A DNA stretch of 37,720 nt from NCBI GenBank assembly GCA_017550405.1, contig JAFZPH010000059.1, positions 1 to 37,720 on the forward strand, written 5' to 3'. A model generated the notes under the pieces. The model ran no database searches and was not told the DNA's origin. It worked only from the letters and a program-made list of their open reading frames with translations. Source of the DNA: Bacteroidales bacterium (GTDB taxonomy: Bacteria > Bacteroidota > Bacteroidia > Bacteroidales > P3). This document shows positions 31,382-37,720 of the stretch, piece by piece (within the stretch, counting starts at the first letter, position 1; every line of letters begins with the position of its first letter). A program made the position numbers and the translations under genes.

Positions 31382-33553
31382 ATGAAAAGAATCATCCTTT
31401 CCCTGACCCTGGCCCTGCTGGTTCTGGCCCCTGCCGCCAGCCGCGCCGACGAGGGCATGTGGCTCCTCTCGCTTATCGGCAAGAACTATGCCGACATGCA
31501 GAAAGCCGGTTTCAAGCTCTCGCCCGAAGACATCTACAGCATTAACCAGAACTGCATCAAGGACGCCATCGTCGGCCTCGGCAACGAGGGCCGACCCTTC
31601 TGGCACTTCTGCACTGGCGAGATTATCAGCAACAAGGGACTTATCTCCACCAACCACCATTGCGGCTACGGCAAGCTGCAGGAGCACTCCACCGTCGAGC
31701 ACGACTATCTGCGCGACGGTTTCTGGGCCTACAACATGGCGCAGGAGCTCCCCAACCCCGGCCTCACCGCCTCCATCCTCGTGCGTATGGAGGATGTCAC
31801 CGCCCGCGTGCTTGAATGCCTCAGCGACGACATGAGCGAGGACGACCGCGCCAAGGCCGTGCGCAACGTCAGCCAGCGCATCGCCGACGAGGCTGTCCGC
31901 GGCACCGACTACGACGCCACCGTCAAGCCTATGTTCAACGGCAACCAGTACTTCCTCTTCGTCCATATCATCTACAAGGACGTCCGCCTTGTGGGCGCTC
32001 CCCCTTCGTCGATGGGTAAGTTCGGCGGCGACACCGACAACTGGTCATGGCCCCGCCACACCTGCGACTTCTCCATGTTCCGCATCTACACCGCCCCCGA
32101 CGGCAAGCCCGCACCCTACGCCAAGGAGAACATCCCCCTCAAGCCCAAGCACCACCTCCCCGTCAGCGCCCGCGAGCTGAAGGACGGCGACTTCGCCATG
32201 GTCCTCGGCTTCCCCGGCACCACCAACCACTTCCTCACTTCCTATGGCCTGAAAGAGACCATGGAAGTCAGCAACAAACTCCGCTACGAACTCCGCACTG
32301 TCAAAATCAACATCCTCCGCGAGGAGATGGACAAGGACCAGGCCATCAAGATTAAATACGCCTCCAAATATGCCGGCTGCGCCAACTACTGGAAATACAG
32401 CAACGAACAGAACATCGCCCTCAAGAAACTCAACACCATGGCCCTGAAAAAAGAGGTGGAGAAGGAATATTACGACTGGGCACTGGACAAGGACCCCAAA
32501 TACCGCGCCGCCCTGGGCCTCATCGAGAAGAGCTATGCCGACCGCCGCGAGCTGCAGGAAGCCATCACCTATCTCGACGAAGGACTGCTGGAAGGCCCCG
32601 AACTGCTCTACCAGTCCACCCTCTTCGGCCGCTCCATCAAGGCCATCTGCAATGAGGACAACCCCGACCAGCGCGACGCCCTGCTGGCCGAGCTGCGCGA
32701 CGAGGCCGCCAAGTTCTATAAGGACTACGACGAGGCCGTCGAGCAGCGCGTCATGGCTGCCATGATGGAATACACCTACCGCAATATCAACATCAACTAT
32801 ATCCCCGACTGCCTCAAAACCGCCGACCGCAAATACCGCGGCAACTTCACCGCCCTGGTGGCACACCTGTTCAGCGGTTCCATCTTTGCCAACCAGAAAA
32901 ACTTCGAGGAATTCCTGAAGAACCCCACAATTAAGAAACTCGAGCGCGACGAGATCTACAAATACGGCACCGACATCCTCGACAAATACCGCGAGGTCTA
33001 CCTCTCCATCCCCAAGGAGAACCGCGACAACCTCACCCGCGGCACCCGCGACTTTGTCGACGGCATCCTGCAGATTAACGCCGGCCGCAAGCTCATGTCG
33101 CCCGACGCCAACAGCACCATCCGCCTCACCTACGGCAATGTTAAGGCCTACGAACCCCGCGACGGCGTCACCTACCACTTCTACACCACCCTCGAAGGGG
33201 TCATGCAGAAAGAAGACCCCACCAACACCGAGTTTATCGTGCCCCAACGCCTCAAAGACCTCTATGCCGCCAAAGACTACGGCACCTATGCCAACTCCAA
33301 GGGCCAGCTGCCCACCTGCTTCATCACCAACAACGACATCACCGGCGGCAACAGCGGCTCGCCCGTACTCGATGCCTACGGCAACCTCATCGGCCTGGCA
33401 TTCGACGGCAATGGCGAGGCCATGAGCGGCGACATCGACTTCGAGGAGAACCTGCAACGCTGCATCTGCCTCGACAGCCGCTACATGCTCTTCGTCATCG
33501 ACAAATACGCCAACGCACAGAACCTTATCGACGAGATGGACATCGTCCGCTAA
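31382..33553 (+). CDS. S46-family dipeptidyl-peptidase (DPP7-like)
   Basis: 723 residues, the usual length for DPP7/DPP11. An N-terminal signal peptide ends near SRA|DEGMW, so the enzyme is periplasmic. Chymotrypsin-fold catalytic residues: His in TNHHCGYG (92/93), Asp in HTCDFSMFR (D229) and Ser in GGNSGSP (S658). S46 enzymes release dipeptides from peptide N-termini, feeding amino-acid fermentation in proteolytic Bacteroidales. The residue 18 positions after the catalytic serine sets P1 preference (Gly673 in P. gingivalis DPP7, Arg673 in DPP11). Here it is Gly676 in AFDGN, predicting a DPP7-like taste for hydrophobic P1 residues and not Asp/Glu. Very strong C-ending codon bias. Own promoter and a clear terminator, so monocistronic. 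Confidence 0.95.
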   Translation: MKRIILSLTLALLVLAPAASRADEGMWLLSLIGKNYADMQKAGFKLSPEDIYSINQNCIKDAIVGLGNEGRPFWHFCTGEIISNKGLISTNHHCGYGKLQEHSTVEHDYLRDGFWAYNMAQELPNPGLTASILVRMEDVTARVLECLSDDMSEDDRAKAVRNVSQRIADEAVRGTDYDATVKPMFNGNQYFLFVHIIYKDVRLVGAPPSSMGKFGGDTDNWSWPRHTCDFSMFRIYTAPDGKPAPYAKENIPLKPKHHLPVSARELKDGDFAMVLGFPGTTNHFLTSYGLKETMEVSNKLRYELRTVKINILREEMDKDQAIKIKYASKYAGCANYWKYSNEQNIALKKLNTMALKKEVEKEYYDWALDKDPKYRAALGLIEKSYADRRELQEAITYLDEGLLEGPELLYQSTLFGRSIKAICNEDNPDQRDALLAELRDEAAKFYKDYDEAVEQRVMAAMMEYTYRNININYIPDCLKTADRKYRGNFTALVAHLFSGSIFANQKNFEEFLKNPTIKKLERDEIYKYGTDILDKYREVYLSIPKENRDNLTRGTRDFVDGILQINAGRKLMSPDANSTIRLTYGNVKAYEPRDGVTYHFYTTLEGVMQKEDPTNTEFIVPQRLKDLYAAKDYGTYANSKGQLPTCFITNNDITGGNSGSPVLDAYGNLIGLAFDGNGEAMSGDIDFEENLQRCICLDSRYMLFVIDKYANAQNLIDEMDIVR

Positions 33554-33573
33554 ACTATAGCTCAGCCATCTGC

Positions 33574-33612
33574 GAGGGTGTCCCGACTCAGTCACGGACA
33601 CCCTCATTTTTA
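33574..33612 (+). terminator. Rho-independent terminator of the S46 peptidase gene
   Basis: A perfect 10-bp stem GAGGGTGTCC / GGACACCCTC with a 12-nt loop is followed by ATTTTTA, 20 bp after the stop codon. Confidence 0.85.
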
Positions 33613-33658
33613 TCCCAAATCGGTCATTAGGGTTTATGCCAGATTAGTATTTGTTTCG
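33611..33658 (-). repeat. Dispersed repeat, inverted and internally deleted copy
   Basis: Read on the minus strand it runs from the left box (AAATACTAATCTGGCATAAA) straight into CCTAATGACCGATTTGGG, lacking the CAGACCTGAA segment and the variable middle of the 80-bp form. Confidence 0.65.
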
Positions 33659-33681
33659 AGCAGATTGGCCGCATCGCTGGT

Positions 33682-33742
33682 GAACGTTGCGAAAAGCGAG
33701 TGCAGAGAAAGCTCGCTTGCTCTGCCGAGCCATAGCAACGTC
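33682..33742 (+). repeat. 61-bp hairpin repeat, copy 1
   Basis: 54 of 61 bases match copy 2. The ends ACGTTGC (33684-33690) and GCAACGT (33735-33741) pair perfectly. Inside, GCGAG/CTCGC and GCAGAG/CTCTGC can pair, but the two stems interleave and so would be alternative or pseudoknotted. Confidence 0.8.
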
Positions 33743-33796
33743 AACGAAGTTAAGGCGTAGCGGGCTACGGCGAGACAGGGATGTGGACAAGATGCC

Positions 33797-33857
33797 GAAC
33801 GTTACGCAAAGCGAGAGCAGAGAAAGCTTGCTTGCTCTGCCGAGCCCAAGTAACGTC
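33797..33857 (+). repeat. 61-bp hairpin repeat, copy 2
   Basis: The outer stem is ACGTTAC (33799-33805) with GTAACGT (33850-33856). Relative to copy 1, a G-C pair has become A-T on both sides, a compensatory change. The GCAGAG/CTCTGC stem is kept; the other inner stem weakens to a wobble pair. Confidence 0.8.
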
Positions 33858-33868
33858 ATGGAACATAA

Positions 33869-33948
33869 AGAAATGCTGATATGGCATAAACAGACCTGAA
33901 AAAGCGAAAAATGAAATAAAAGTCGGCCTAATGACCGATTTGGGTTTA
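33869..33948 (+). repeat. Dispersed 80-bp intergenic repeat, copy B
   Basis: Boxes GATATGGCATAAACAGACC and CCTAATGACCGATTTGGG have the same spacing as copy A (13109-13188). The right edge is followed by TATCCCAAACCGGGC, a partial inverse of its own end. Confidence 0.8.
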
Positions 33949-34058
33949 TCCCAAACCGGGCACTGCACTGTTCCCATCCGTACTTTTTTTTCATCAGCTG
34001 TCCACTTTTTGAAAAAAAGTGAGTATTTACTAGGCAGAAAAAAGATTTTTCCCAATCC

Positions 34059-34574
34059 ATGTCCGACAACATCGACCTATACAAAGCCTACTCCACACTC
34101 ATCAGCCGACACAAGGAAGTCGTCTGGGCCATCTGCAGGAAACACTGCCACGGCAACCGCGAACGCTGCCGCGACTTGGTGCAGGAAGTGTCGCTGGTGC
34201 TCTGGACCCGCATCGACCGCCTTCGCCCCGGCGCCTCCTTCTACGAAGAACGACAATGGGTATCCCTCAGCACACGCAACGTGCTTTACAACCTCCGACG
34301 CCACCCCTCCATCGACCTCGTCGCCATGCGCGACTCTCTGGCCGAATACCTTGCCGACGACGACAGCCATGCCCAAATCTCCGAAACCCTGCAGGAACTC
34401 ATCAGCTTCCTCAACACCGACGACCAACGCTTCATAGCCCATTACCTCCAAGGCTACAAACGGCACGAACTCGCCGAACACTTCAACCTCAAACCCAACT
34501 CCGTCAACAAACGCTTGCAGCGCATCATCCTCCGGCTTCAAGAAATCAACAACAAAATCAACAACAATCAATAA
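34059..34574 (+). CDS. ECF-type RNA polymerase sigma factor
   Basis: 171 residues, usual for group 4 sigma factors. Region 2 spans about residues 10-80 (CRDLVQEVSLVLWTRIDRL, then RQWVSLSTRNVLYNLRRH). Region 4 spans about 110-165, with the helix-turn-helix LQGYKRHELAEHFNLKPNSV followed by NKRLQRIILRLQEI. Region 2 is less canonical than classical ECF factors (no clear D-A-E-D-[LI]-x-Q), so it may belong to a Bacteroidota-specific clade. It starts a plus-strand gene set of small membrane and exported proteins, which suggests a sigma/regulator unit. No TAnnTTTG promoter was found directly upstream. Confidence 0.85.
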   Translation: MSDNIDLYKAYSTLISRHKEVVWAICRKHCHGNRERCRDLVQEVSLVLWTRIDRLRPGASFYEERQWVSLSTRNVLYNLRRHPSIDLVAMRDSLAEYLADDDSHAQISETLQELISFLNTDDQRFIAHYLQGYKRHELAEHFNLKPNSVNKRLQRIILRLQEINNKINNNQ

Positions 34575-34586
34575 TACTGCACTACC

Positions 34587-34886
34587 ATGGAACAAACAAT
34601 ACACCAACCGGCATCCACACATCCCTCTCCAAGCCAACGACTCGATATTCACATGCATCATCTCTCCGAGTCGATGTTCGATGGCTTCGACCATTGGTTC
34701 GACAACAAGCTCCACCGCCGCAAAGTCACACGCCACTATCTCCGTTCGGCCCTCATCATCTCCGCCTGCTCCCTCATCCTCTCCTGCACCTTGCCACAGC
34801 GCAAAACCAAAAACTACCGCCTAAACAACAATGCCGACTACAATCAAATGATTGAATTCACCCGCTCTACACTCTCCAACCAATGA
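34587..34886 (+). CDS. Small single-pass membrane protein, possible anti-sigma partner
   Basis: 99 residues, unrecognised family. The first ~50 residues are hydrophilic and would be cytoplasmic (HHLSESMFDGFDHWFDNKLH). One hydrophobic segment follows (YLRSALIISACSLILSC, about 51-67), then a short polar tail. This arrangement directly after a sigma factor gene (12-bp gap) is what a small membrane anti-sigma factor would look like, but no anti-sigma domain motif is visible. The stop overlaps the next gene's ATG (ATGA). Confidence 0.65.
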   Translation: MEQTIHQPASTHPSPSQRLDIHMHHLSESMFDGFDHWFDNKLHRRKVTRHYLRSALIISACSLILSCTLPQRKTKNYRLNNNADYNQMIEFTRSTLSNQ

Positions 34887-35368
34887 AAAAGCATCATCTC
34901 ATATCCCTCGCCGTAGGCATTGCCGCCCTCCTCTCCATCCTGGTATGGAAACTGTGGCCACGGCAACTGCCCTCACAGCAATGCGACTCCATTTTCCTCC
35001 GCTACGAAAACAACAAATACGTCTCCGTAGCCTACTTCAAAGACTTCCCCATCAACGACACCACCTTTGTCGATGTCACCACCCTCCATGCCACCACCGA
35101 CTCCGCATGGGTATGCCTCTGCGAAGAGTTCATCCCGCCCGAATACCCTTATGAGTTTAAAGAACCGCTTCTTTATGGTCAAGCGGTCTCTCAATGGACA
35201 GTCTCAAAAACTGCACCCCATATAAAAGTTAACCTTTCTTCTCAAAATAACTATGACCTTTTGGTTTTGTCATCGAAAATCAAATCAGTATGCATTTTCC
35301 ATACCGAAAACAAAGAAGAAACTCTTGCAATAATAGCATATCAGATAAATGAATTACCAACACATTAA
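34883..35368 (+). CDS. Membrane-anchored/exported 161-aa protein of unknown function, compositionally chimeric
   Basis: Unrecognised. The N-terminal hydrophobic helix MKKHHLISLAVGIAALLSIL (through about residue 24) is an uncleaved anchor or signal peptide, and the rest is extracytoplasmic. It overlaps the preceding gene by 4 bp, so it belongs to the sigma factor unit. Odd: codons up to about 35150 (residue ~90) are strongly C-ending like the core genome, while the last ~70 codons are A/T-rich with T/A-ending codons, like the genes further right. This suggests a recombination junction inside the gene, replacing its original 3' end. Confidence 0.7.
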   Translation: MKKHHLISLAVGIAALLSILVWKLWPRQLPSQQCDSIFLRYENNKYVSVAYFKDFPINDTTFVDVTTLHATTDSAWVCLCEEFIPPEYPYEFKEPLLYGQAVSQWTVSKTAPHIKVNLSSQNNYDLLVLSSKIKSVCIFHTENKEETLAIIAYQINELPTH

Positions 35369-35385
35369 TAATAAAACATATCAAA

Positions 35386-35799
35386 ATGAGAAAAGCAATT
35401 ATTCTACCAACATTATTTGCCATGTTAACTATAGCAACGGTCAGTTGCCAGAAAGAAAGCCTTAGAGACCAGAGGGCGCACTATTTCAAGAGCCATGGCC
35501 ACCACACAATTTGTTATTATGTAAATGGAATTGCCTATCGTTGCACTATCACTAGTGACAATGACTGGACTTCTCTAATGTCAGTAATCTTTTCTTTTGC
35601 AAGACAAGGCTACACTGTAAGTATGATGTTCGAAAACAACAATTTTTCCAATAACTATGTCAAAGAAACAATAAAATATACTACTAATAATAAAGAAGAA
35701 GCAATAGATTGGTCTCAAAATAAAATAATTGAAGGATATGCAGTAACAATAAATTTCAATGAAGAAACTGGCGAATACACATGTATTGCTGTTAAATAA
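35386..35799 (+). CDS. Small lipoprotein of unknown function
   Basis: 137 residues. The signal peptide MRKAIILPTLFAMLTIATVS ends at a lipobox-like TVSC (Cys21), followed by QKES, so it is a probable lipidated envelope protein. The mature part has a cysteine pair (YYVNGIAYRCTI and GEYTCIAVK) and alternating strands, but no domain I know. It is AT-rich with A/T-ending codons, unlike the core. It starts 17 bp after the previous gene and may be cotranscribed. Confidence 0.75.
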   Translation: MRKAIILPTLFAMLTIATVSCQKESLRDQRAHYFKSHGHHTICYYVNGIAYRCTITSDNDWTSLMSVIFSFARQGYTVSMMFENNNFSNNYVKETIKYTTNNKEEAIDWSQNKIIEGYAVTINFNEETGEYTCIAVK

Positions 35800-35877
35800 C
35801 TAAAAAATCAACACCTTTCAGACACAACAATCTGTCTGACAATAAAACAAACCACGCCATGAACAACAAAGTATAAC

Positions 35878-36012
35878 GCCCCGCACAATCGCCTCCGCAG
35901 GCATACGGTTGTGCCGGGGCCTGACAAAAGAAAAGGTGCCGGGGCTTGGGGTGTGCATGTGCCAATGTCCATCCCCCACGCCGCCGGCACTCGGGCACGG
36001 AGCGGTCGCTCC
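35878..36012 (+). ncRNA. GC-rich triple-hairpin element (structured RNA or REP-like repeat)
   Basis: Three consecutive hairpins lie in an otherwise AT-rich spacer. A: GCCCCGCACAA (35878-35888) with TTGTGCCGGGGC (35909-35920), one bulge, and an inner CCT-CCGC-AGG. B: GTGCCGGGGCTTGGGG (35936-35951) with CCCCCACGCCGCCGGCAC (35973-35990), with small bulges. C: GGAGCG-GT-CGCTCC (35999-36012), perfect. No matching reading frame is plausible. It could be a small RNA, an mRNA 3'-end element or an extragenic palindromic repeat; none can be chosen from one copy. Confidence 0.45.
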
Positions 36013-36093
36013 TTTCCAAACAACGCACATGCGAATACAATACCATAAATATATAATTCAATAAACAAAAACTTAATATCTCAAAAAAAAAGC

Positions 36094-36101
36094 TATATTT
36101 G
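36094..36101 (+). promoter_or_regulatory. -7 promoter element of the 466-aa exported protein gene
   Basis: TATATTTG followed by C fits TAnnTTTG, 53 bases upstream of the ATG at 36155. The -33 box is weak. Confidence 0.5.
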
Positions 36102-36154
36102 CAAGTAGGAGCAATCAACAAATACATACATAAACACATAAAATCCATACAGTC

Positions 36155-37555
36155 ATGAATAATAAAACATTTTCTCGCTTCATCTTTTTCACCATTGCCG
36201 TTATGGGAATAGCCTGTTTACACGGGCAAACGCCTATAATGACGGTCTATTCAGACCTCAATAATTGCGACACTTCCATTATCCGCCGTTGGAAGGAATC
36301 AACAAGTATTGTCTATGCAAAAACACCCACAGGTAACTTTTTCCTTATGGATAACCCATCAACGCCATCATCCTTAAAGTGCCAAACCAAACTCGATGTA
36401 AAGGACATGGAAATTGTCAAGGATACACTTTATTATTGCGGCACAGCAGCAGGTGCATCTTATATAGGTTTTTTCTGCATTAATGATTTTTTCACTTCGT
36501 CTGTGGCGGAAAAGAAAGTTCTAATGCCACCATATACAAATGGCTCCGAGACATTTAGATTCCAACCAAGACGTTTAGAGGTCTTTCACGTATCAGGAGG
36601 ATACCATGTTGTAATGGTATCAGACATGGTTTGCCCGTCAGATACCATTAAACGGGTAATGATGGATGCCCGTTCGTTCTATGGGGCTACATATTGGGCT
36701 GTTACATTTTGGGCCCCAGAAAACTTGTTTGACGACCGCTCAAACATCTTTTATCCAGACGATGTAGCTGTAACTGACAATTATGTTATCTATGTAGGGC
36801 ACAAACACCGAAGTGCTGGGATATATATGAGAAAATATCTCAAGATAAACAATGTCACATATAACATACATTATTATACAGATGCAATTATTGGTCCACC
36901 TGTATCCAACTATTTTTATAATGCGTACACATTCAATGTTCTAGGGCATCCATATGGTGAATATCCCGTTTGGTGCAAACATACGTTAGGAGACACTATT
37001 GCCATTGCCTATATGAGTGAATATAAATATGGACAATTCGGTGCCATTGTGAAGAAGATCGATGTGCAGAACATTTTAAATAATACTATTAACTTGATCT
37101 TACCTTTCTCCTCAGTTCTGAATCCTGACTGGGCAGTAAGAGACATACGCTTTGATAAAGCATTCAATACAATTCTGATGCTGTATGATGCCGACAATCC
37201 CATTTCCAGCTCTCTGCAAAGCATGATAATGACAATTGACCACACTTTTTTAAATAACCCAGAGACACACTATACTCTCCAAAACAATATTATTCATCAT
37301 TCATTGGATAAATTCAACTACATAAATAACAACTTTTCCACTTGCGGAAAGATGGTTGGGACAAACCTATCAATAGGAACACATTATCTACCTGGGTTTG
37401 AATCATGCACTGGCTTATTCATTCCCTATTTTCATGAAATTATAGACACGCTGTCCTATTTCGAAATAACAACAGAACCTCGAGATTTCCAAGCTTCACA
37501 AACACCAGAAAATACACCTGTAACAATCACACCTTTAGATATATTTTGTGAATAA
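36155..37555 (+). CDS. Exported 466-aa protein of unknown function
   Basis: Unrecognised. A signal peptide (FIFFTIAVMGIACLHG, cleavage near HGQ, residue ~25) precedes a Tyr/Asn/Thr-rich, beta-type mature protein with recurring strand-turn units (for example DVAVTDNYVIYVGHKH and DTIAIAYMSEYKYGQFG). This is compatible with a beta-propeller, but no repeat is clear enough to call. The C-terminus (ENTPVTITPLDIFCE) lacks a recognisable type IX secretion sorting domain. It is AT-rich with A/T-ending codons, so it differs from the core genes and may have been acquired. It has its own promoter and is followed 48 bp later by another exported-protein gene. Confidence 0.75.
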   Translation: MNNKTFSRFIFFTIAVMGIACLHGQTPIMTVYSDLNNCDTSIIRRWKESTSIVYAKTPTGNFFLMDNPSTPSSLKCQTKLDVKDMEIVKDTLYYCGTAAGASYIGFFCINDFFTSSVAEKKVLMPPYTNGSETFRFQPRRLEVFHVSGGYHVVMVSDMVCPSDTIKRVMMDARSFYGATYWAVTFWAPENLFDDRSNIFYPDDVAVTDNYVIYVGHKHRSAGIYMRKYLKINNVTYNIHYYTDAIIGPPVSNYFYNAYTFNVLGHPYGEYPVWCKHTLGDTIAIAYMSEYKYGQFGAIVKKIDVQNILNNTINLILPFSSVLNPDWAVRDIRFDKAFNTILMLYDADNPISSSLQSMIMTIDHTFLNNPETHYTLQNNIIHHSLDKFNYINNNFSTCGKMVGTNLSIGTHYLPGFESCTGLFIPYFHEIIDTLSYFEITTEPRDFQASQTPENTPVTITPLDIFCE

Positions 37556-37603
37556 ATAAAACACATCTATTAAAATATGCAATCAGACAAAAACTAATCC
37601 ATT

Positions 37604-37720
37604 ATGAAAAAGACAATATTTGCGATGCTTATGCTCTGCCAAGGGATAGTCATTGCGCAGAGCCCTACAGCCCAGAGGGACACCATCTATGGCCGCAACC
37701 CCACATACATGTACCAAAAC
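37604..37720 (+). CDS. Exported protein, N-terminus only (runs off the window)
   Basis: 39 codons from ATG 37604 to the window end. MKKTIFAMLMLCQGIVIAQS is a clear signal peptide with a likely cleavage after IAQ or VIA. The mature start continues PTAQRDTIYGRNPTYMYQN. GC content recovers here compared with the preceding gene. Too short for a family call. It is probably a neighbour in the same set of exported proteins. Confidence 0.7.
   Translation, partial: MKKTIFAMLMLCQGIVIAQSPTAQRDTIYGRNPTYMYQN

Larger units (their letters stand above)
33554..34058. other. Repeat-rich intergenic region between S46 peptidase and sigma factor genes
   Basis: 505 bases without a credible gene. In order: a terminator, an inverted copy of the dispersed repeat, two 61-bp hairpin elements separated by 54 bp, a forward 80-bp dispersed repeat, then an AT-rich stretch before the sigma factor ATG. 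Confidence 0.7.
35800..36154. other. Intergenic region with a GC-rich structured island
   Basis: 355 bases without a gene. The first ~70 are AT-rich with a small CAGACA/TGTCTG hairpin (35819-35838). The GC-rich triple hairpin occupies 35878-36012. The remainder is AT-rich and contains the promoter of the next gene. Confidence 0.65.

Noticed and set aside
32045..33607. 520-aa minus-strand open frame opposite the S46 peptidase gene
   Set aside because: Produced by strong C-ending codon bias of the real gene; it also reads through the terminator.
33644..34084. Open frames through the spacer between the S46 and sigma factor genes
   Set aside because: They run across both hairpin repeats and the dispersed repeats; similar short peptides appear in each repeat only because the DNA repeats.
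35792..36148. Minus-strand open frames of 70-118 aa across the GC-rich hairpins
   Set aside because: Translations are explained by palindromic DNA; no start context or family resemblance.

Overview
The window comes from a Bacteroidota chromosome, most likely order Bacteroidales. The evidence is TAnnTTTG-type promoters, a Bacteroidota-style division cluster with a FtsL-like protein and a PASTA-bearing PBP, an S46 dipeptidyl-peptidase, a DUF4159 protein and CAATTTT-type simple repeats. Family and genus cannot be fixed from sequence alone. A GC-rich core (about 4.9-35.15 kb) is flanked by AT-richer accessory DNA at both ends.

Left end (1-4.5 kb): the 3' end of an ISL3-like transposase abuts, and appears to truncate, a P-loop ATPase gene. 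That gene is translationally coupled to an 877-aa protein with a phosphoribosyltransferase-like domain. The pair looks like an inactivated conflict/defence operon. It lies beside two tRNA-Leu genes (CAG and GAG) with a clear promoter and terminator, and beside a tRNA-3'-end-like sequence that may be an attachment-site scar.

Core, part 1 (4.9-15.5 kb): a 1513-aa exported protein of unknown function is divergent from an LtaS-like membrane sulfatase-fold enzyme. Next come rsmE overlapping a DUF4159 gene, then mnmA and an EamA transporter on the minus strand.

Core, part 2 (15.5-30.8 kb, minus strand): the full dcw cluster, transcribed as mraZ-rsmH-ftsL-ftsI-murE-mraY-murD*-ftsW-murG-murC-ftsQ-ftsA-ftsZ. 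These genes make UDP-MurNAc-pentapeptide and lipids I/II and assemble the division septum. The anomaly is murD*. At the murD position there is only an intact 179-aa C-terminal domain, without the ATP-binding central domain and with degenerate ligase motifs, so UMA:D-Glu ligase activity must come from elsewhere. MurC carries a His/Glu-rich insertion, and FtsZ and FtsA have long unusual C-terminal regions.

Right part (31.4-37.7 kb, plus strand): an S46 dipeptidyl-peptidase with its terminator, a repeat-rich spacer holding two 61-bp hairpin elements with a compensatory base-pair change, then an ECF-type sigma factor followed by small membrane/exported proteins. Base composition falls abruptly inside the third gene of this group. 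AT-rich genes for a lipoprotein, a 466-aa exported protein and a truncated exported protein follow, interrupted by a GC-rich triple-hairpin element. An 80-bp dispersed intergenic repeat family occurs in several spacers.
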